Origin: Aliihoeflea sp023389195
Lineage (GTDB): Bacteria; Pseudomonadota; Alphaproteobacteria; Rhizobiales; Rhizobiaceae
Length of the DNA: 64,000 nt
Assembly: GCA_023389195.1 (NCBI GenBank)
Contig: JAEWET010000032.1
Location: 1-64,000, forward strand
Reading direction: 5' to 3'
In this document: one piece after another, positions 25,488-34,236 of the stretch
How the letters are laid out: each line of letters starts with the position of its first letter
Position numbering within the stretch: position 1 is the stretch's first letter
Notes under the pieces: model-generated
What the model saw: only the letters and a program-made list of their open reading frames with translations
What the model was told of the DNA's origin: nothing
Databases searched by the model: none
Program-made: the position numbers and the translations under genes

Positions 25488-27266
25488 TCATCTGCGCCCG
25501 AAAAGCCGCTCGATGTCCGCAAGCTTGAGCTCGACATAGGTCGGGCGGCCGTGATTGCAGGTGGCCGAACCCGGCGTCGCCTCCATCTGGCGCAGCAGCG
25601 CGTTCATCTCGTCGGGCTTCAGCCGCCGGCCCGAGCGCACCGAACCGTGGCAGGCCATGGTGGCGGCGATGTGGTGGAGGCGGGCGGTGAGCGTCTCGAC
25701 GGTGTCGTTGTCGGCGATCTCGTCGGCAAGGTCGCGCACGAGTTGCTGCACGTCCATCTCGCCGAGCATCGCCGGCGTCTCGCGCACGGCGACCGCGCCC
25801 GGCCCGAAACGCTCGATCGAAAGCCCGAAGCGGGCGAGCGTTTCGGTCTGCGCGACGAGGCGTGATGCGTCGTCTTCGGATAGGTCGACGATCTCGGGCA
25901 GGAGCAGCATCTGCGCGGGAAGCGGCCTCGAATGAAGCGCCGTCTTCAGCGCCTCGTAGACGAGGCGTTCATGCGCGGCGTGCTGGTCGACGATGATGAG
26001 CGAGCGGTCGGTCTGGGCGATTATGTAGTTTTCGTGGACTTGCGCGCGCGCCGCGCCGAGCGGCTGGGCGAGGGCTTCCGGGGCGGGCTCCGAAAGGCCC
26101 GCGCGATGGTCTGCAGATGTGGCGGTCTCTGCGAAAACGCTCTGTGCGGCTTCGGCGAAGCCGGCGTCGAGCGGGCGCTGGAATGAAGTCGCAGCATCCA
26201 AGCCGGGCGACAGGCGCGGCGGCGGCGCGCGGAACATCTCGGCCATCGAACTCGCGGCCGACGTCGAGGCGCGGATGCCGGCGGTGCCGAGCGCCTGCCG
26301 GATCGCGCCGACCATCAACCCGCGCACCAGACCCGGATCGCGAAACCGCACGTCTGCCTTGGCCGGATGCACGTTGACGTCGACCAGCGCCGGTTCGATG
26401 TCGACGAAGAGCGCGGTGACCGCGTGGCGGTCGCGCGGCAGCACGTCGGCATAGGCGCCGCGAATGGCGCCGGTGAGCATCTTGTCGCGCACCGGGCGGC
26501 CGTTGACATAGACATATTGCTGCAGCGCGTTCGCCCGCGTGAAGGACGGGATCGAGGCATGGCCGGCGAGACGGACGTCGGTGCGCTCGGCGCGGATTTC
26601 GAGCGCATTGTCGGAAAAGTCGCGGCCCATCACCTGCGCGATGCGCTCGCGCTGGCCGGCGGCGTCGTCGCTCGAGGCGGCGAGGTCGAGCGTCGTGCGG
26701 TCGGGGCCGGAGAGCGTGAAGCGGACATGCGGGAAGGCGATGGCGATGCGCTTGACCATCTCGGAAATGGCGGCGGTCTCGGCCCGCTCGCTCTTCATGA
26801 ATTTCAGCCGCGCGGGCGTCGCGAAGAAGAGGTCGCGCACCTCGACCATCGTGCCCGGATTGGCCGCGGCGGGCCGCACCGGCGAAACGCGCCCGCCCTC
26901 GACGACGATCTCCGCGCCGTCGCCGCCCTGCGTGCGCGAGCGGATCGTCAGCTTGGCGATCGAGCCGATGGAGGGCAGCGCCTCGCCGCGAAAGCCGAGC
27001 GAGCGGATGTCGAGAATGTCGTCGGTGAGCTTCGACGTGCAGTGCCGCCCGATGGCGAGCGCCAAGTCGGCAGCATTCATGCCGATGCCGTCATCGGTCA
27101 CGCGTATGAGCTGCAGCCCGCCGCCGGCTGTCGCGATCTCGACCCGGCGGGCACCGGCATCGAGCGCGTTTTCGACCAGTTCCTTCACCACGCTGGCAGG
27201 CCGTTCGATGACCTCGCCGGCGGCGATCTGGTTGACGATGGTTTCGGACAATTGGCGGATGGGCAT
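25488..27266 (-). CDS. mutL: DNA mismatch repair protein MutL
   Basis: MutL couples mismatch recognition by MutS to strand incision. The N-terminal GHKL ATPase shows VKELVENALDAGA near residue 27, DDGIGM near residue 58 and LGFRGEALPSIGS near residue 90. The C-terminal domain keeps the metal-dependent endonuclease motif DQHA(x)2E(x)4E (VDQHAAHERLVYE, near residue 424), as in bacteria that lack MutH. At 592 residues it is full length. It is divergent from the MttB-like gene. Confidence 0.97.
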   Translation of the reverse strand: MPIRQLSETIVNQIAAGEVIERPASVVKELVENALDAGARRVEIATAGGGLQLIRVTDDGIGMNAADLALAIGRHCTSKLTDDILDIRSLGFRGEALPSIGSIAKLTIRSRTQGGDGAEIVVEGGRVSPVRPAAANPGTMVEVRDLFFATPARLKFMKSERAETAAISEMVKRIAIAFPHVRFTLSGPDRTTLDLAASSDDAAGQRERIAQVMGRDFSDNALEIRAERTDVRLAGHASIPSFTRANALQQYVYVNGRPVRDKMLTGAIRGAYADVLPRDRHAVTALFVDIEPALVDVNVHPAKADVRFRDPGLVRGLMVGAIRQALGTAGIRASTSAASSMAEMFRAPPPRLSPGLDAATSFQRPLDAGFAEAAQSVFAETATSADHRAGLSEPAPEALAQPLGAARAQVHENYIIAQTDRSLIIVDQHAAHERLVYEALKTALHSRPLPAQMLLLPEIVDLSEDDASRLVAQTETLARFGLSIERFGPGAVAVRETPAMLGEMDVQQLVRDLADEIADNDTVETLTARLHHIAATMACHGSVRSGRRLKPDEMNALLRQMEATPGSATCNHGRPTYVELKLADIERLFGRR

Positions 27267-27402
27267 CGGCGAAATCTAGCCGGAATCGACAGGCCGCGCG
27301 AGGGCGCGGCGGCGCTTATGGACAGGTTCGGGTCGGTTCACGCCCTTGGCGGGGCGTCTGCAATGCGCCTAGTGTGAGCTTACGCAGGGAGAGGAGCCCG
27401 AC

Positions 27403-28950
27403 ATGCTGGACGAAGTGCAGGGCAAGAGGCGCGAGCGCGGCGGACGCGAAGCGCGGCGCGAGGCGCGCGCGGGCGGGCAGGCGGGGCCGGGCAGGCCCTA
27501 CATCGTCCGCAACATCCCGACTTACGACATTCTCTCGGAGGAAAACCTACTCCGCATCGAGGCGACGGCCGACCGCATCCTGGCCGAAATCGGCATCGAG
27601 TTCCGCGACGACGAAATCGCGCTCGCCCATTGGCGCAAGGCTGGCGCGAAGGTCGATGGCGTTCTGGTCAAGTTCGAGCCGGGGATGCTGCGCGAAATCC
27701 TGAAGACCGCGCCGGCGGAGTTCACGCAACACGCGCGCAATCCGGCGAATTCGGTGCGCATCGGCGGGCCGAACGTCGTCTTCTCCCCCGCCTACGGCTC
27801 GCCCTTCGTGATGGATATCGAGCGCGGCCGGCGCTACGGCACGCTTGAGGATTTCGAGAATTTCATCAAGCTGGCGCAGGCCTCGCCCTTTTTGCACCAT
27901 TCCGGCGGCACGATCTGCGAGCCCGTCGACGTGCCGGTGAACAAGCGCCATCTCGACATGGTCTACGCCCATATCCGCTATTCCGACCGGCCCTTCATGG
28001 GCTCGGTGACGGCCGAGAGCCGCGCCGAGGAATCGATCGATATGGCGCGGCTCGTCTTCGGCCGCGACTTCGTCGACCAGAACTGCGTCATCCTCGGCAA
28101 CGTCAACGTCAACTCGCCGCTCGTCTGGGACGGCACGATGACGAACGCCCTGCGCGCCTATGCCCGCGCCAACCAGGCGGCCGTGATCGTGCCGTTCATC
28201 CTCGGCGGCGCGATGGGGCCAGTGACGAATGCCGGCGCGATCGCGCAATCGCTGGCCGAAACCATGGCCGGCTGCGCGCTGACGCAATTGGAGCGGCCCG
28301 GCGCGCCGGTGATCTTCGGCAATTTCCTGTCATCCATGTCGCTCAGGTCCGGCTCGCCGACCTTCGGCACGCCGGAGCCGGCGATCGGCTCGATGGTGAT
28401 CGGGCAACTCGCGCGCAGGCTGAACCTGCCGCTCAGATGTTCGGGCAATTTCACCACGTCGAAACTGCCCGACGGCCAGGCGATGAACGAGGGCACCATG
28501 TCGATGCTCGCCGCCGTCCATTGCGGCGCGAACTTCATCCTGCATTCGGCCGGCTTCCTCGACGGGCTCCTGTCGATGTCCTACGAGAAATTCGTCATGG
28601 ACGCCGATTTCTGCGGCGCGCTCCACACCTATCTCGAGGGCGTCAAAGTCGACGACAACGAACTCGCCTTCGATGCCTTCGCCGAGGTCGGGCCCGGCAG
28701 CCATTTCTTCGGCTGCGCGCACACGATGGCGAATTATGAAGCCGCGTTCTGGGATTCGAGCCTCGCCGACAACGAGGCCTTCGAGAAATGGGAAGACGCC
28801 GGCGCCGAAGACGCCATGGACCGCGCCAACCGGCTCTGGAAGAAGCAACTCGCGGAGTTCGAGGCACCGCCGCTGGACGTCGCGGTGGACGATGCGCTGA
28901 AGGATTTCATCGCCAGGCGCAAGGCGGCGAATGACGATGCGTGGTATTGA
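27403..28950 (+). CDS. MttB family (trimethylamine methyltransferase-like) protein
   Basis: This 515-residue protein belongs to the MttB superfamily of corrinoid-dependent amine methyltransferases. Typical segments are GGPNVVFSPAYGSPFVMD near residue 125, VNSPLVWDGTMTNALRAYA near residue 232 and SGNFTTSKLPDGQAMNEG near residue 347. It has no in-frame amber codon, so it belongs to the non-pyrrolysine branch, whose characterised members demethylate glycine betaine, proline betaine or carnitine. The first 30 residues are Arg-rich and unlike the family. GGGAGAGG precedes the ATG. No corrinoid protein gene is nearby. The DgcA-like demethylase 1 kb downstream suggests a methylated-amine pathway. 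Confidence 0.88.
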   Translation: MLDEVQGKRRERGGREARREARAGGQAGPGRPYIVRNIPTYDILSEENLLRIEATADRILAEIGIEFRDDEIALAHWRKAGAKVDGVLVKFEPGMLREILKTAPAEFTQHARNPANSVRIGGPNVVFSPAYGSPFVMDIERGRRYGTLEDFENFIKLAQASPFLHHSGGTICEPVDVPVNKRHLDMVYAHIRYSDRPFMGSVTAESRAEESIDMARLVFGRDFVDQNCVILGNVNVNSPLVWDGTMTNALRAYARANQAAVIVPFILGGAMGPVTNAGAIAQSLAETMAGCALTQLERPGAPVIFGNFLSSMSLRSGSPTFGTPEPAIGSMVIGQLARRLNLPLRCSGNFTTSKLPDGQAMNEGTMSMLAAVHCGANFILHSAGFLDGLLSMSYEKFVMDADFCGALHTYLEGVKVDDNELAFDAFAEVGPGSHFFGCAHTMANYEAAFWDSSLADNEAFEKWEDAGAEDAMDRANRLWKKQLAEFEAPPLDVAVDDALKDFIARRKAANDDAWY

Positions 28951-28993
28951 GGAGAGCGTTTGTGCGGCCGCTCCGTCGTGCTATGATTCCTGC

Positions 28994-29224
28994 ATGACCA
29001 AGCTATTCGAAATGGCGGTGGAAGCCGCGCAGCGTCTGTCTGCGGACGAGCAAGATGAGCTTGCGCGGACGATTCTGGAGATCGTCGGAGATGAAAAGTC
29101 CGACATCTATGTCCTTTCGGATGATGAGAGACAGGCGATCGAAGCTTCGCGCGCCCAAATTGCTCGCGGGGAATTTGCAACCGAGGACGAAATCGAGGCG
29201 GTACTGAACAAGTATGCGCAATGA
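28994..29224 (+). CDS. Antitoxin of a ParD/RelB-like pair
   Basis: This 76-residue acidic protein (MTKLFEMAVEAAQRLSADEQ ... DEIEAVLNKYAQ) overlaps the downstream toxin gene by 4 bases (ATGA), the usual coupled arrangement of a type II system. The N-terminal helix pattern 'A-x-x-L-S-A-D-E-Q-D-E-L-A' is common in antitoxins paired with ParE/RelE toxins. Local base composition is more A+T-rich than the neighbours, which suggests recent arrival. Confidence 0.85.
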   Translation: MTKLFEMAVEAAQRLSADEQDELARTILEIVGDEKSDIYVLSDDERQAIEASRAQIARGEFATEDEIEAVLNKYAQ

Positions 29225-29517
29225 AGGCGCGGCTTTCGCCGGCGGCGCTGGAAGATCTTGATGGCATCCTGCAATTTCTGGCGTCACAGTCTCCGTCAGC
29301 CGCAGCGGGGTTTCGCGATAAATTTAAGCAGATAAGGCAGTTGCTCGGCGTCTATCCACATCGCGGTCGGCGAACCGATCAGGAAAATCTGCGCTACGTG
29401 AACGCCCGACCGTATCCGTACCTTGTCTTCTACGACGTAATTGACGGTCAGGCGGTCATTCAACGGCTGATCCACGGGGCACGCAATCCGCTCTCCATGC
29501 CGGGCCGCCCGAGCTAA
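29221..29517 (+). CDS. ParE/RelE-type toxin
   Basis: The 98-residue protein has the compact basic fold typical of the RelE/ParE superfamily: MKARLSPAALEDLDGILQFL at the N-terminus, a conserved Arg-rich middle (YPHRGRRTDQENLRYVNARP) and PYLVFYDVIDGQAVIQRLIHGARN at the C-terminus, the strand-loop-strand end with His-Gly-Ala-Arg. It could poison gyrase or ribosomes; sequence alone does not decide. It forms a pair with the overlapping antitoxin. Confidence 0.9.
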   Translation: MKARLSPAALEDLDGILQFLASQSPSAAAGFRDKFKQIRQLLGVYPHRGRRTDQENLRYVNARPYPYLVFYDVIDGQAVIQRLIHGARNPLSMPGRPS

Positions 29518-29527
29518 GTCAGGCCAA

Positions 29528-29890
29528 CTACCGCTCCCCCAGCCCCTCCAACTCCTCCGCCCGCGTGCGGGTCAATTCCACCATGCACGAATTGCCCTCG
29601 ATCGCCGCGATCGTCCCTTCGCCGGAGCGATAGTACCCGCAGCTTGCGTCGCGATAGGCGATCCAGGCGCGCTGGACGTCACGGAATTGCGTGCGGCGTT
29701 CGCCTTCGAGCGGGTCGATGGCGGCGCGGTAGGCGGTGTTGAGGCGCGCGTCCCAGTCCTCGTAGGTCTCGGTCAGGCATTCGACGATGTCGGCGGTGGT
29801 GACGGCGTCGGGGCAGGTCTCTTCATCCTGGGCGAACGCGGGCGTTGCGAAAAGAAGAAGGGCGGGAATGATCATCGAAATGGCGCGCAT
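29528..29890 (-). CDS. LprI-like (DUF1311) secreted protein
   Basis: This 120-residue protein has a signal peptide (MRAISMIIPALLLFATPAFAQ) and a mature domain with CPDAVTTADIVECLTETYEDWDARLNTAY and RAWIAYRDASCGYY, the lysozyme-inhibitor LprI N-terminal pattern with four conserved cysteines. It is probably periplasmic; a role in envelope protection is possible but unproven. The ATG at 29890 follows GGAGCAAG. It is convergent with the toxin gene and divergent from the flavoprotein gene. Confidence 0.85.
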   Translation of the reverse strand: MRAISMIIPALLLFATPAFAQDEETCPDAVTTADIVECLTETYEDWDARLNTAYRAAIDPLEGERRTQFRDVQRAWIAYRDASCGYYRSGEGTIAAIEGNSCMVELTRTRAEELEGLGER

Positions 29891-29958
29891 GGACTTGCTC
29901 CGTTGGTCTGGAGCGTCGAACAATGCGATGCCCGCCTACGCATCGCAAGCGAGACCCG

Positions 29959-32004
29959 ATGTCGAACGATCCGCTGCTCCAGCCTTTCCGTCTCAAGCAT
30001 TTGACGCTCAAGAACCGGGTGATGTCGACGTCGCACGAGCCGGCCTATTCGGAAGACGGGATGCCGAAGGAGCGCTACCGGCTCTATCACGCGGAAAAGG
30101 CCAAGGGCGGCATGGCGCTGACGATGACGGCCGGCTCGGCGCTCGTTTCGCGCGACAGCCCGGCTGCCTTCGGCAATCTGGAAGCCTATCGCGACGAGAT
30201 CGTTCCGTGGATGCGCGAGCTGGCGGATGCCTGCCACGAACATGACTGCAAGGTCATGATCCAGTTGACGCATCTGGGTCGTCGGACGGGCTGGAACCGG
30301 GCCGACTGGCTGCCGGTCCTCTCCGCCTCGCCGGTTCGCGAGGCGGCGCATCGGGCCTTTCCGAAGGAGGCGGAGGAGTGGGACATCGAGCGCATCGTCG
30401 CCGACTATGCGTCGGCGGCTGAGCGCATGAAGGAAGCCGGGCTCGACGGCATCGAGTTCGAGGCCTATGGCCATCTGATGGACGGGTTCTGGTCGCCCGC
30501 GACGAACCGGCGCGAAGACGCCTATGGCGGCTCGCTGGAAAACCGGATGCGGTTTTCGATGCGGGTGCTGGATGCGGTGCGGGACGCCGTCGGGCCGGAT
30601 TTCATCGTCGGCATTCGCATGGTGGCGGACGAGGATCTGGAGACGGGACTCTCCCGCGCCGAAGGCGTCGAGATCGCGCAGATGCTGGCGCGGTTGGGGA
30701 AAGTAGATTTCCTCAACATCATTCGCGGCCATATCGACACCGATGCGGCACTGGTCGACGTCATCCCGGTGACGGGAATGCGCTCCGCGCCGCATCTCGA
30801 TTTCGCAGGCGAGGTGCGCGCCGCAACGAAGTTCCCGGTCTTCCATGCCGCGCGCATTTCCGACGTCGCGACCGCGCGCCATGCGATAGCCGAGGGCAAG
30901 CTCGACATGGTCGGCATGACGCGCGCGCATATCGCCGAGCCGCATATCGTCGCGAAGGTGAGGGCAGGGGCGGAGCACCGCATCCGCCCCTGCGTCGGCG
31001 CGACCTACTGCCTCGATCGCATCTATGAGGGCGGCGGCGCGCTGTGCATCCACAATGCCGCGACGGGCCGCGAGGCGCAGATCCCTCATGTCATCGCACG
31101 GACCGACGGGCCGCTGAAGCATGTCGTCGTGGTCGGCGCGGGGCCGGGTGGGCTGGAGGCGGCGCGCGTTGCGGCCGAGCGCGGGCACGAGGTGACGGTT
31201 CTGGAGGCGTCGGGCAAGGCCGGCGGGCAGATCGGGCTCGCGGTGCAGAATCCGCGCCGGCGTGAACTCGTCGGCATCGTCGACTGGCGGCTGGCCGAAC
31301 TCGACCATCTCGGCGTGACGATCCGCTACGACTGCTGGGCGGAAGCGGGGGACGTGCTGGAACTGGCGCCCGACGTGGTGGTGATCGCGACCGGCGGTCT
31401 GCCGCAGAACCCGCCGCTTCAAGCTGGCGACGACCTCGTCGTGTCGAGCTGGGATATCCTGTCGGGCGCGGTGAAGCCGGCCGAAAACGTGCTTCTCTAC
31501 GACGACAATGGCGGGCATCAAGGCATGTCGGCGGCCGAGATGATCGGCAATGCCGGCGCGAGGCTCGAACTGGTCTCGCCCGAGCGGCTGTTCGCGCCGG
31601 AAATGGGTGGCATGAACCACGTGCCCTACATGCGCGCCTTCCACGAGCGCCATGTGCGGGTGACGATCAACACGCGGCTTCTGGTCGTCCGGCGCGAGGG
31701 CAATGCGCTCGTGGCGACGCTCGGCTCCGACTATGCGAAGGGTTTTTCGGAGGAGCGGCGGGTCGACCAGGTGGTGGTCGAGCACGGCACCATGGCCAAT
31801 GACGAGCTCTACCACGCGCTGAGAACCCATTCGAGGAATGGCGGCGCGGTGGACTACGAAAGCCTCGTCGGCGGGCAGGGGGCGCTTTTTCCGCAGTCGA
31901 ACGTCGACGGACGTTTCGACCTCTTCCGGATCGGCGACGCGGTCGCGGCGCGCAACATCCACGCGGCGATCTATGATGGAATCCGCTACGCCATCCGGTT
32001 GTAA
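29959..32004 (+). CDS. DgcA/TMADH-like flavin oxidoreductase (amine demethylase family)
   Basis: This 681-residue enzyme combines an N-terminal old-yellow-enzyme barrel (FRLKHLTLKNRVMSTSHEP near residue 8; FEAYGHLMDGFWSP near residue 167) with a C-terminal nucleotide-binding module (VVVGAGPGGLEAARVAAERG near residue 392). The iron-sulfur region has Cys residues in PCVGATYCLDR and ALCIHNAA, so its spacing differs from the C-x2-C-x3-C of dienoyl-CoA reductases. The pattern resembles dimethylglycine demethylase DgcA and N-methylproline demethylase proteins. Together with the MttB-like gene it suggests stepwise removal of methyl groups from a betaine. Start ATG 29959 fits the family N-terminus. 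Confidence 0.88.
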   Translation: MSNDPLLQPFRLKHLTLKNRVMSTSHEPAYSEDGMPKERYRLYHAEKAKGGMALTMTAGSALVSRDSPAAFGNLEAYRDEIVPWMRELADACHEHDCKVMIQLTHLGRRTGWNRADWLPVLSASPVREAAHRAFPKEAEEWDIERIVADYASAAERMKEAGLDGIEFEAYGHLMDGFWSPATNRREDAYGGSLENRMRFSMRVLDAVRDAVGPDFIVGIRMVADEDLETGLSRAEGVEIAQMLARLGKVDFLNIIRGHIDTDAALVDVIPVTGMRSAPHLDFAGEVRAATKFPVFHAARISDVATARHAIAEGKLDMVGMTRAHIAEPHIVAKVRAGAEHRIRPCVGATYCLDRIYEGGGALCIHNAATGREAQIPHVIARTDGPLKHVVVVGAGPGGLEAARVAAERGHEVTVLEASGKAGGQIGLAVQNPRRRELVGIVDWRLAELDHLGVTIRYDCWAEAGDVLELAPDVVVIATGGLPQNPPLQAGDDLVVSSWDILSGAVKPAENVLLYDDNGGHQGMSAAEMIGNAGARLELVSPERLFAPEMGGMNHVPYMRAFHERHVRVTINTRLLVVRREGNALVATLGSDYAKGFSEERRVDQVVVEHGTMANDELYHALRTHSRNGGAVDYESLVGGQGALFPQSNVDGRFDLFRIGDAVAARNIHAAIYDGIRYAIRL

Positions 32005-32117
32005 TTCCGCCGCTTGCCGCCGGTCGGGCACAAAAACTGTTTCGCGCCGCGTCCAATGGCACTAAGTTGCCGCCCAAATGGCAATTTTCGCAATCTGCAA
32101 CTCCGGACGGTGACGAA

Positions 32118-33326
32118 ATGAACATGGAAGTTAGAGCCAAGGACACGTCCGCGGCTTTCGCGTGGAACGATCCTTTCCTTCTCGACGATCAACTGACCGA
32201 AGACGAGCGGATGATCCGCGACACGGCGGCTGCGTTTGCGGCCGACAAGCTCGCCCCGCGCGTGCAGGAGGCGTATCTGGAGGAAAAGACCGATCCTGCG
32301 ATCTTCCGCGAGATGGGCGAATCCGGCCTTTTGGGCGTCACGATCCCCGAGGAATATGGCGGCGTCGGCGCCGGCTACGTGGCCTACGGCCTCGTCGCGC
32401 GCGAGGTCGAACGCATCGATTCGGGCTACCGCTCGATGATGAGCGTCCAGTCCTCGCTCGTCATGCACCCGATCTATGCCTATGGCTCGGAAGAGCAGCG
32501 CAAGAAGTACCTGCCCAAGCTCGCCTCGGGCGAATGGATCGGCTGCTTTGGCCTGACCGAGCCGGATGCCGGCTCCGACCCCAACGGCATGAAGACGCGC
32601 GCGGTGAAGACCGCTGACGGCTACCGCCTGTCGGGCTCCAAGATGTGGATCTCGAACTCGCCGATCGCCGACGTCTTCGTCGTCTGGGCGAAGTCGGAAG
32701 CCCATGACAACAAGATTCGCGGCTTCGTGCTCGAAAAGGGCATGAAGGGCCTTTCTGCGCCCAAGATCGGCGGCAAGCTCTCGCTGCGCGCGTCGATCAC
32801 CGGCGAAATCGTCATGGAAGGCGTCGAGGTCGGCGAGGACGCGCTGTTGCCGAACATTTCGGGCCTTTCCGGCCCGTTCGGCTGCCTGAACCGTGCCCGC
32901 TACGGCATTTCCTGGGGCGCGATGGGCGCCGCCGAGGATTGCTGGTTCCGCGCCCGCCAATACGGCCTCGACCGCAAGCAGTTCGGCAAGCCGCTCGCCG
33001 GCATGCAGCTCTTCCAGAAGAAGCTCGCCGACATGCAGACGGAAATCGCGCTCGGCCTCCAGGCCTCGCTGCGCGTCGGCCGCCTGATGGACGAGCACAA
33101 GTTCGCGCCCGAGATGATCTCGCTCGTCAAGCGCAACAATTGCGGCAAGGCGCTCGACATCGCTCGCCAGGCCCGCGACATGCACGGCGGCAACGGCATC
33201 CAGGTCGAGTACCACGTGATGCGCCACGCGCAGAACCTCGAGACGGTCAACACCTATGAGGGCACGCACGACGTCCACGCGCTGATCCTCGGACGCGCGC
33301 AGACCGGCCTGCAGGCGTTCTTCTAG
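32118..33326 (+). CDS. gcdH: Glutaryl-CoA dehydrogenase
   Basis: GcdH oxidises and decarboxylates glutaryl-CoA to crotonyl-CoA, in lysine, tryptophan and odd-chain dicarboxylate breakdown. The 402-residue protein has IDSGYRSMMSVQSSLVMHPI near residue 107, a GCDH-type signature with the substrate-binding Arg, and the catalytic Glu in NTYEGTHDVHALILGRAQTG near residue 380. Start ATG 32118 precedes MEVRAKDTSAAF. Glutaryl-CoA is also the expected product of the Pim enzymes encoded 20 kb away on the other strand. Confidence 0.94.
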   Translation: MNMEVRAKDTSAAFAWNDPFLLDDQLTEDERMIRDTAAAFAADKLAPRVQEAYLEEKTDPAIFREMGESGLLGVTIPEEYGGVGAGYVAYGLVAREVERIDSGYRSMMSVQSSLVMHPIYAYGSEEQRKKYLPKLASGEWIGCFGLTEPDAGSDPNGMKTRAVKTADGYRLSGSKMWISNSPIADVFVVWAKSEAHDNKIRGFVLEKGMKGLSAPKIGGKLSLRASITGEIVMEGVEVGEDALLPNISGLSGPFGCLNRARYGISWGAMGAAEDCWFRARQYGLDRKQFGKPLAGMQLFQKKLADMQTEIALGLQASLRVGRLMDEHKFAPEMISLVKRNNCGKALDIARQARDMHGGNGIQVEYHVMRHAQNLETVNTYEGTHDVHALILGRAQTGLQAFF

Positions 33327-33345
33327 GCGCCGCTCGCGACAGCAG

Positions 33346-33369
33346 ATCGGGCGCTTCGGCGCCCGATTT
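33346..33369 (+). terminator. Stem-loop after gcdH, weak terminator
   Basis: A 9-bp perfect stem ATCGGGCGC / GCGCCCGAT with a TTCG tetraloop is followed by only two further T residues. It may end or attenuate gcdH transcription, or stabilise its 3' end, before the ABC transporter genes. Confidence 0.6.
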
Positions 33370-33411
33370 CACAAGCAAGAAACTTCAAAAAGAAAATAGG
33401 AGAACACTCTC

Positions 33412-34236
33412 ATGGCAATGGGAAAAATTGCAGCCCTGACGACCGTTCTAGCGATGCTCGGCTCGCCGGTGATCGCAGGCGAAACGCTCGACCGCGTGAC
33501 CTCGGCCGGCAAGCTGGTCATGTCGAGCGACCCCGAATATCCGCCGCAGTCCTTCCTGAACGACGCCAACGAGATGGACGGTTTCGACATCGATGTCGGC
33601 AAGGCGATCGCCGAGAAGATGGGCGTGGAACTCGAAATCGTGACCCCCTCCTGGGAAGTGATCACGGCAGGTAGCTGGGCCGGGCGCTGGGACATGTCCG
33701 TCGGCTCGATGACGCCGACCACTGCGCGCGCGCAGGTGCTCGATTTCCCCGCCATCTATTATTACACGCCGGCCACCTTCGCCGTTCACACCGATTCCGA
33801 CGTGCAGTCGATCGACGAACTGAACGACAAAATCATCGGCTCGTGCGGCGGCTGCACCTACGACGCCTATCTCAACCGCGAACTGGTGATCGATGCCGAG
33901 GGCGTGCCCGAGTTCGAATACCAGGTGACGGCGGCCGAAATCCGCACCTACGAGACCGACACCAACGCCTTCGACGATCTGCGCCTCGGCGACGGCGTGC
34001 GCGTCGATGCGGTATTCTCCGCGCTGCCGACGATCCAGGCGGCGATCGACGCCGGCTATCCGATGCGCATCGTCGGCGAGCCGGCCTTCTACGAGCCGCT
34101 GTCGGTCGCGACCGACAAGGGCGACGAGGAGTTCAACGCCCGCATCGCCGAGATCGTCGAGGAGCTGCACGCCGACGGCACCCTCTCCGAACTGTCGGAG
34201 AAGTGGTACAAGGTTGACCTGACGACCGTCGAGTAA
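33412..34236 (+). CDS. ABC transporter amino-acid-type substrate-binding protein
   Basis: This 274-residue periplasmic binding protein of the SBP_bac_3 family has a signal peptide (KIAALTTVLAMLGSPVIAG) and the domain start LVMSSDPEYPPQSFLN, then GFDIDVGKAIAEKMGVELEI, the classical cluster 3 opening. It contains an unusual SCGGCTYDAY pair of cysteines near residue 145. GGAGAACACTCTC precedes the ATG. The permease gene follows with a 1-base overlap (TAATG). The likely ligand is an amino acid or a related amine; nothing in the sequence fixes it. Confidence 0.92.
   Translation: MAMGKIAALTTVLAMLGSPVIAGETLDRVTSAGKLVMSSDPEYPPQSFLNDANEMDGFDIDVGKAIAEKMGVELEIVTPSWEVITAGSWAGRWDMSVGSMTPTTARAQVLDFPAIYYYTPATFAVHTDSDVQSIDELNDKIIGSCGGCTYDAYLNRELVIDAEGVPEFEYQVTAAEIRTYETDTNAFDDLRLGDGVRVDAVFSALPTIQAAIDAGYPMRIVGEPAFYEPLSVATDKGDEEFNARIAEIVEELHADGTLSELSEKWYKVDLTTVE

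Noticed and set aside
27403..28950. Possible pyrrolysine-containing MttB
   Set aside because: The frame is open to its natural length without any internal TAG, so it belongs to the non-pyrrolysine branch.
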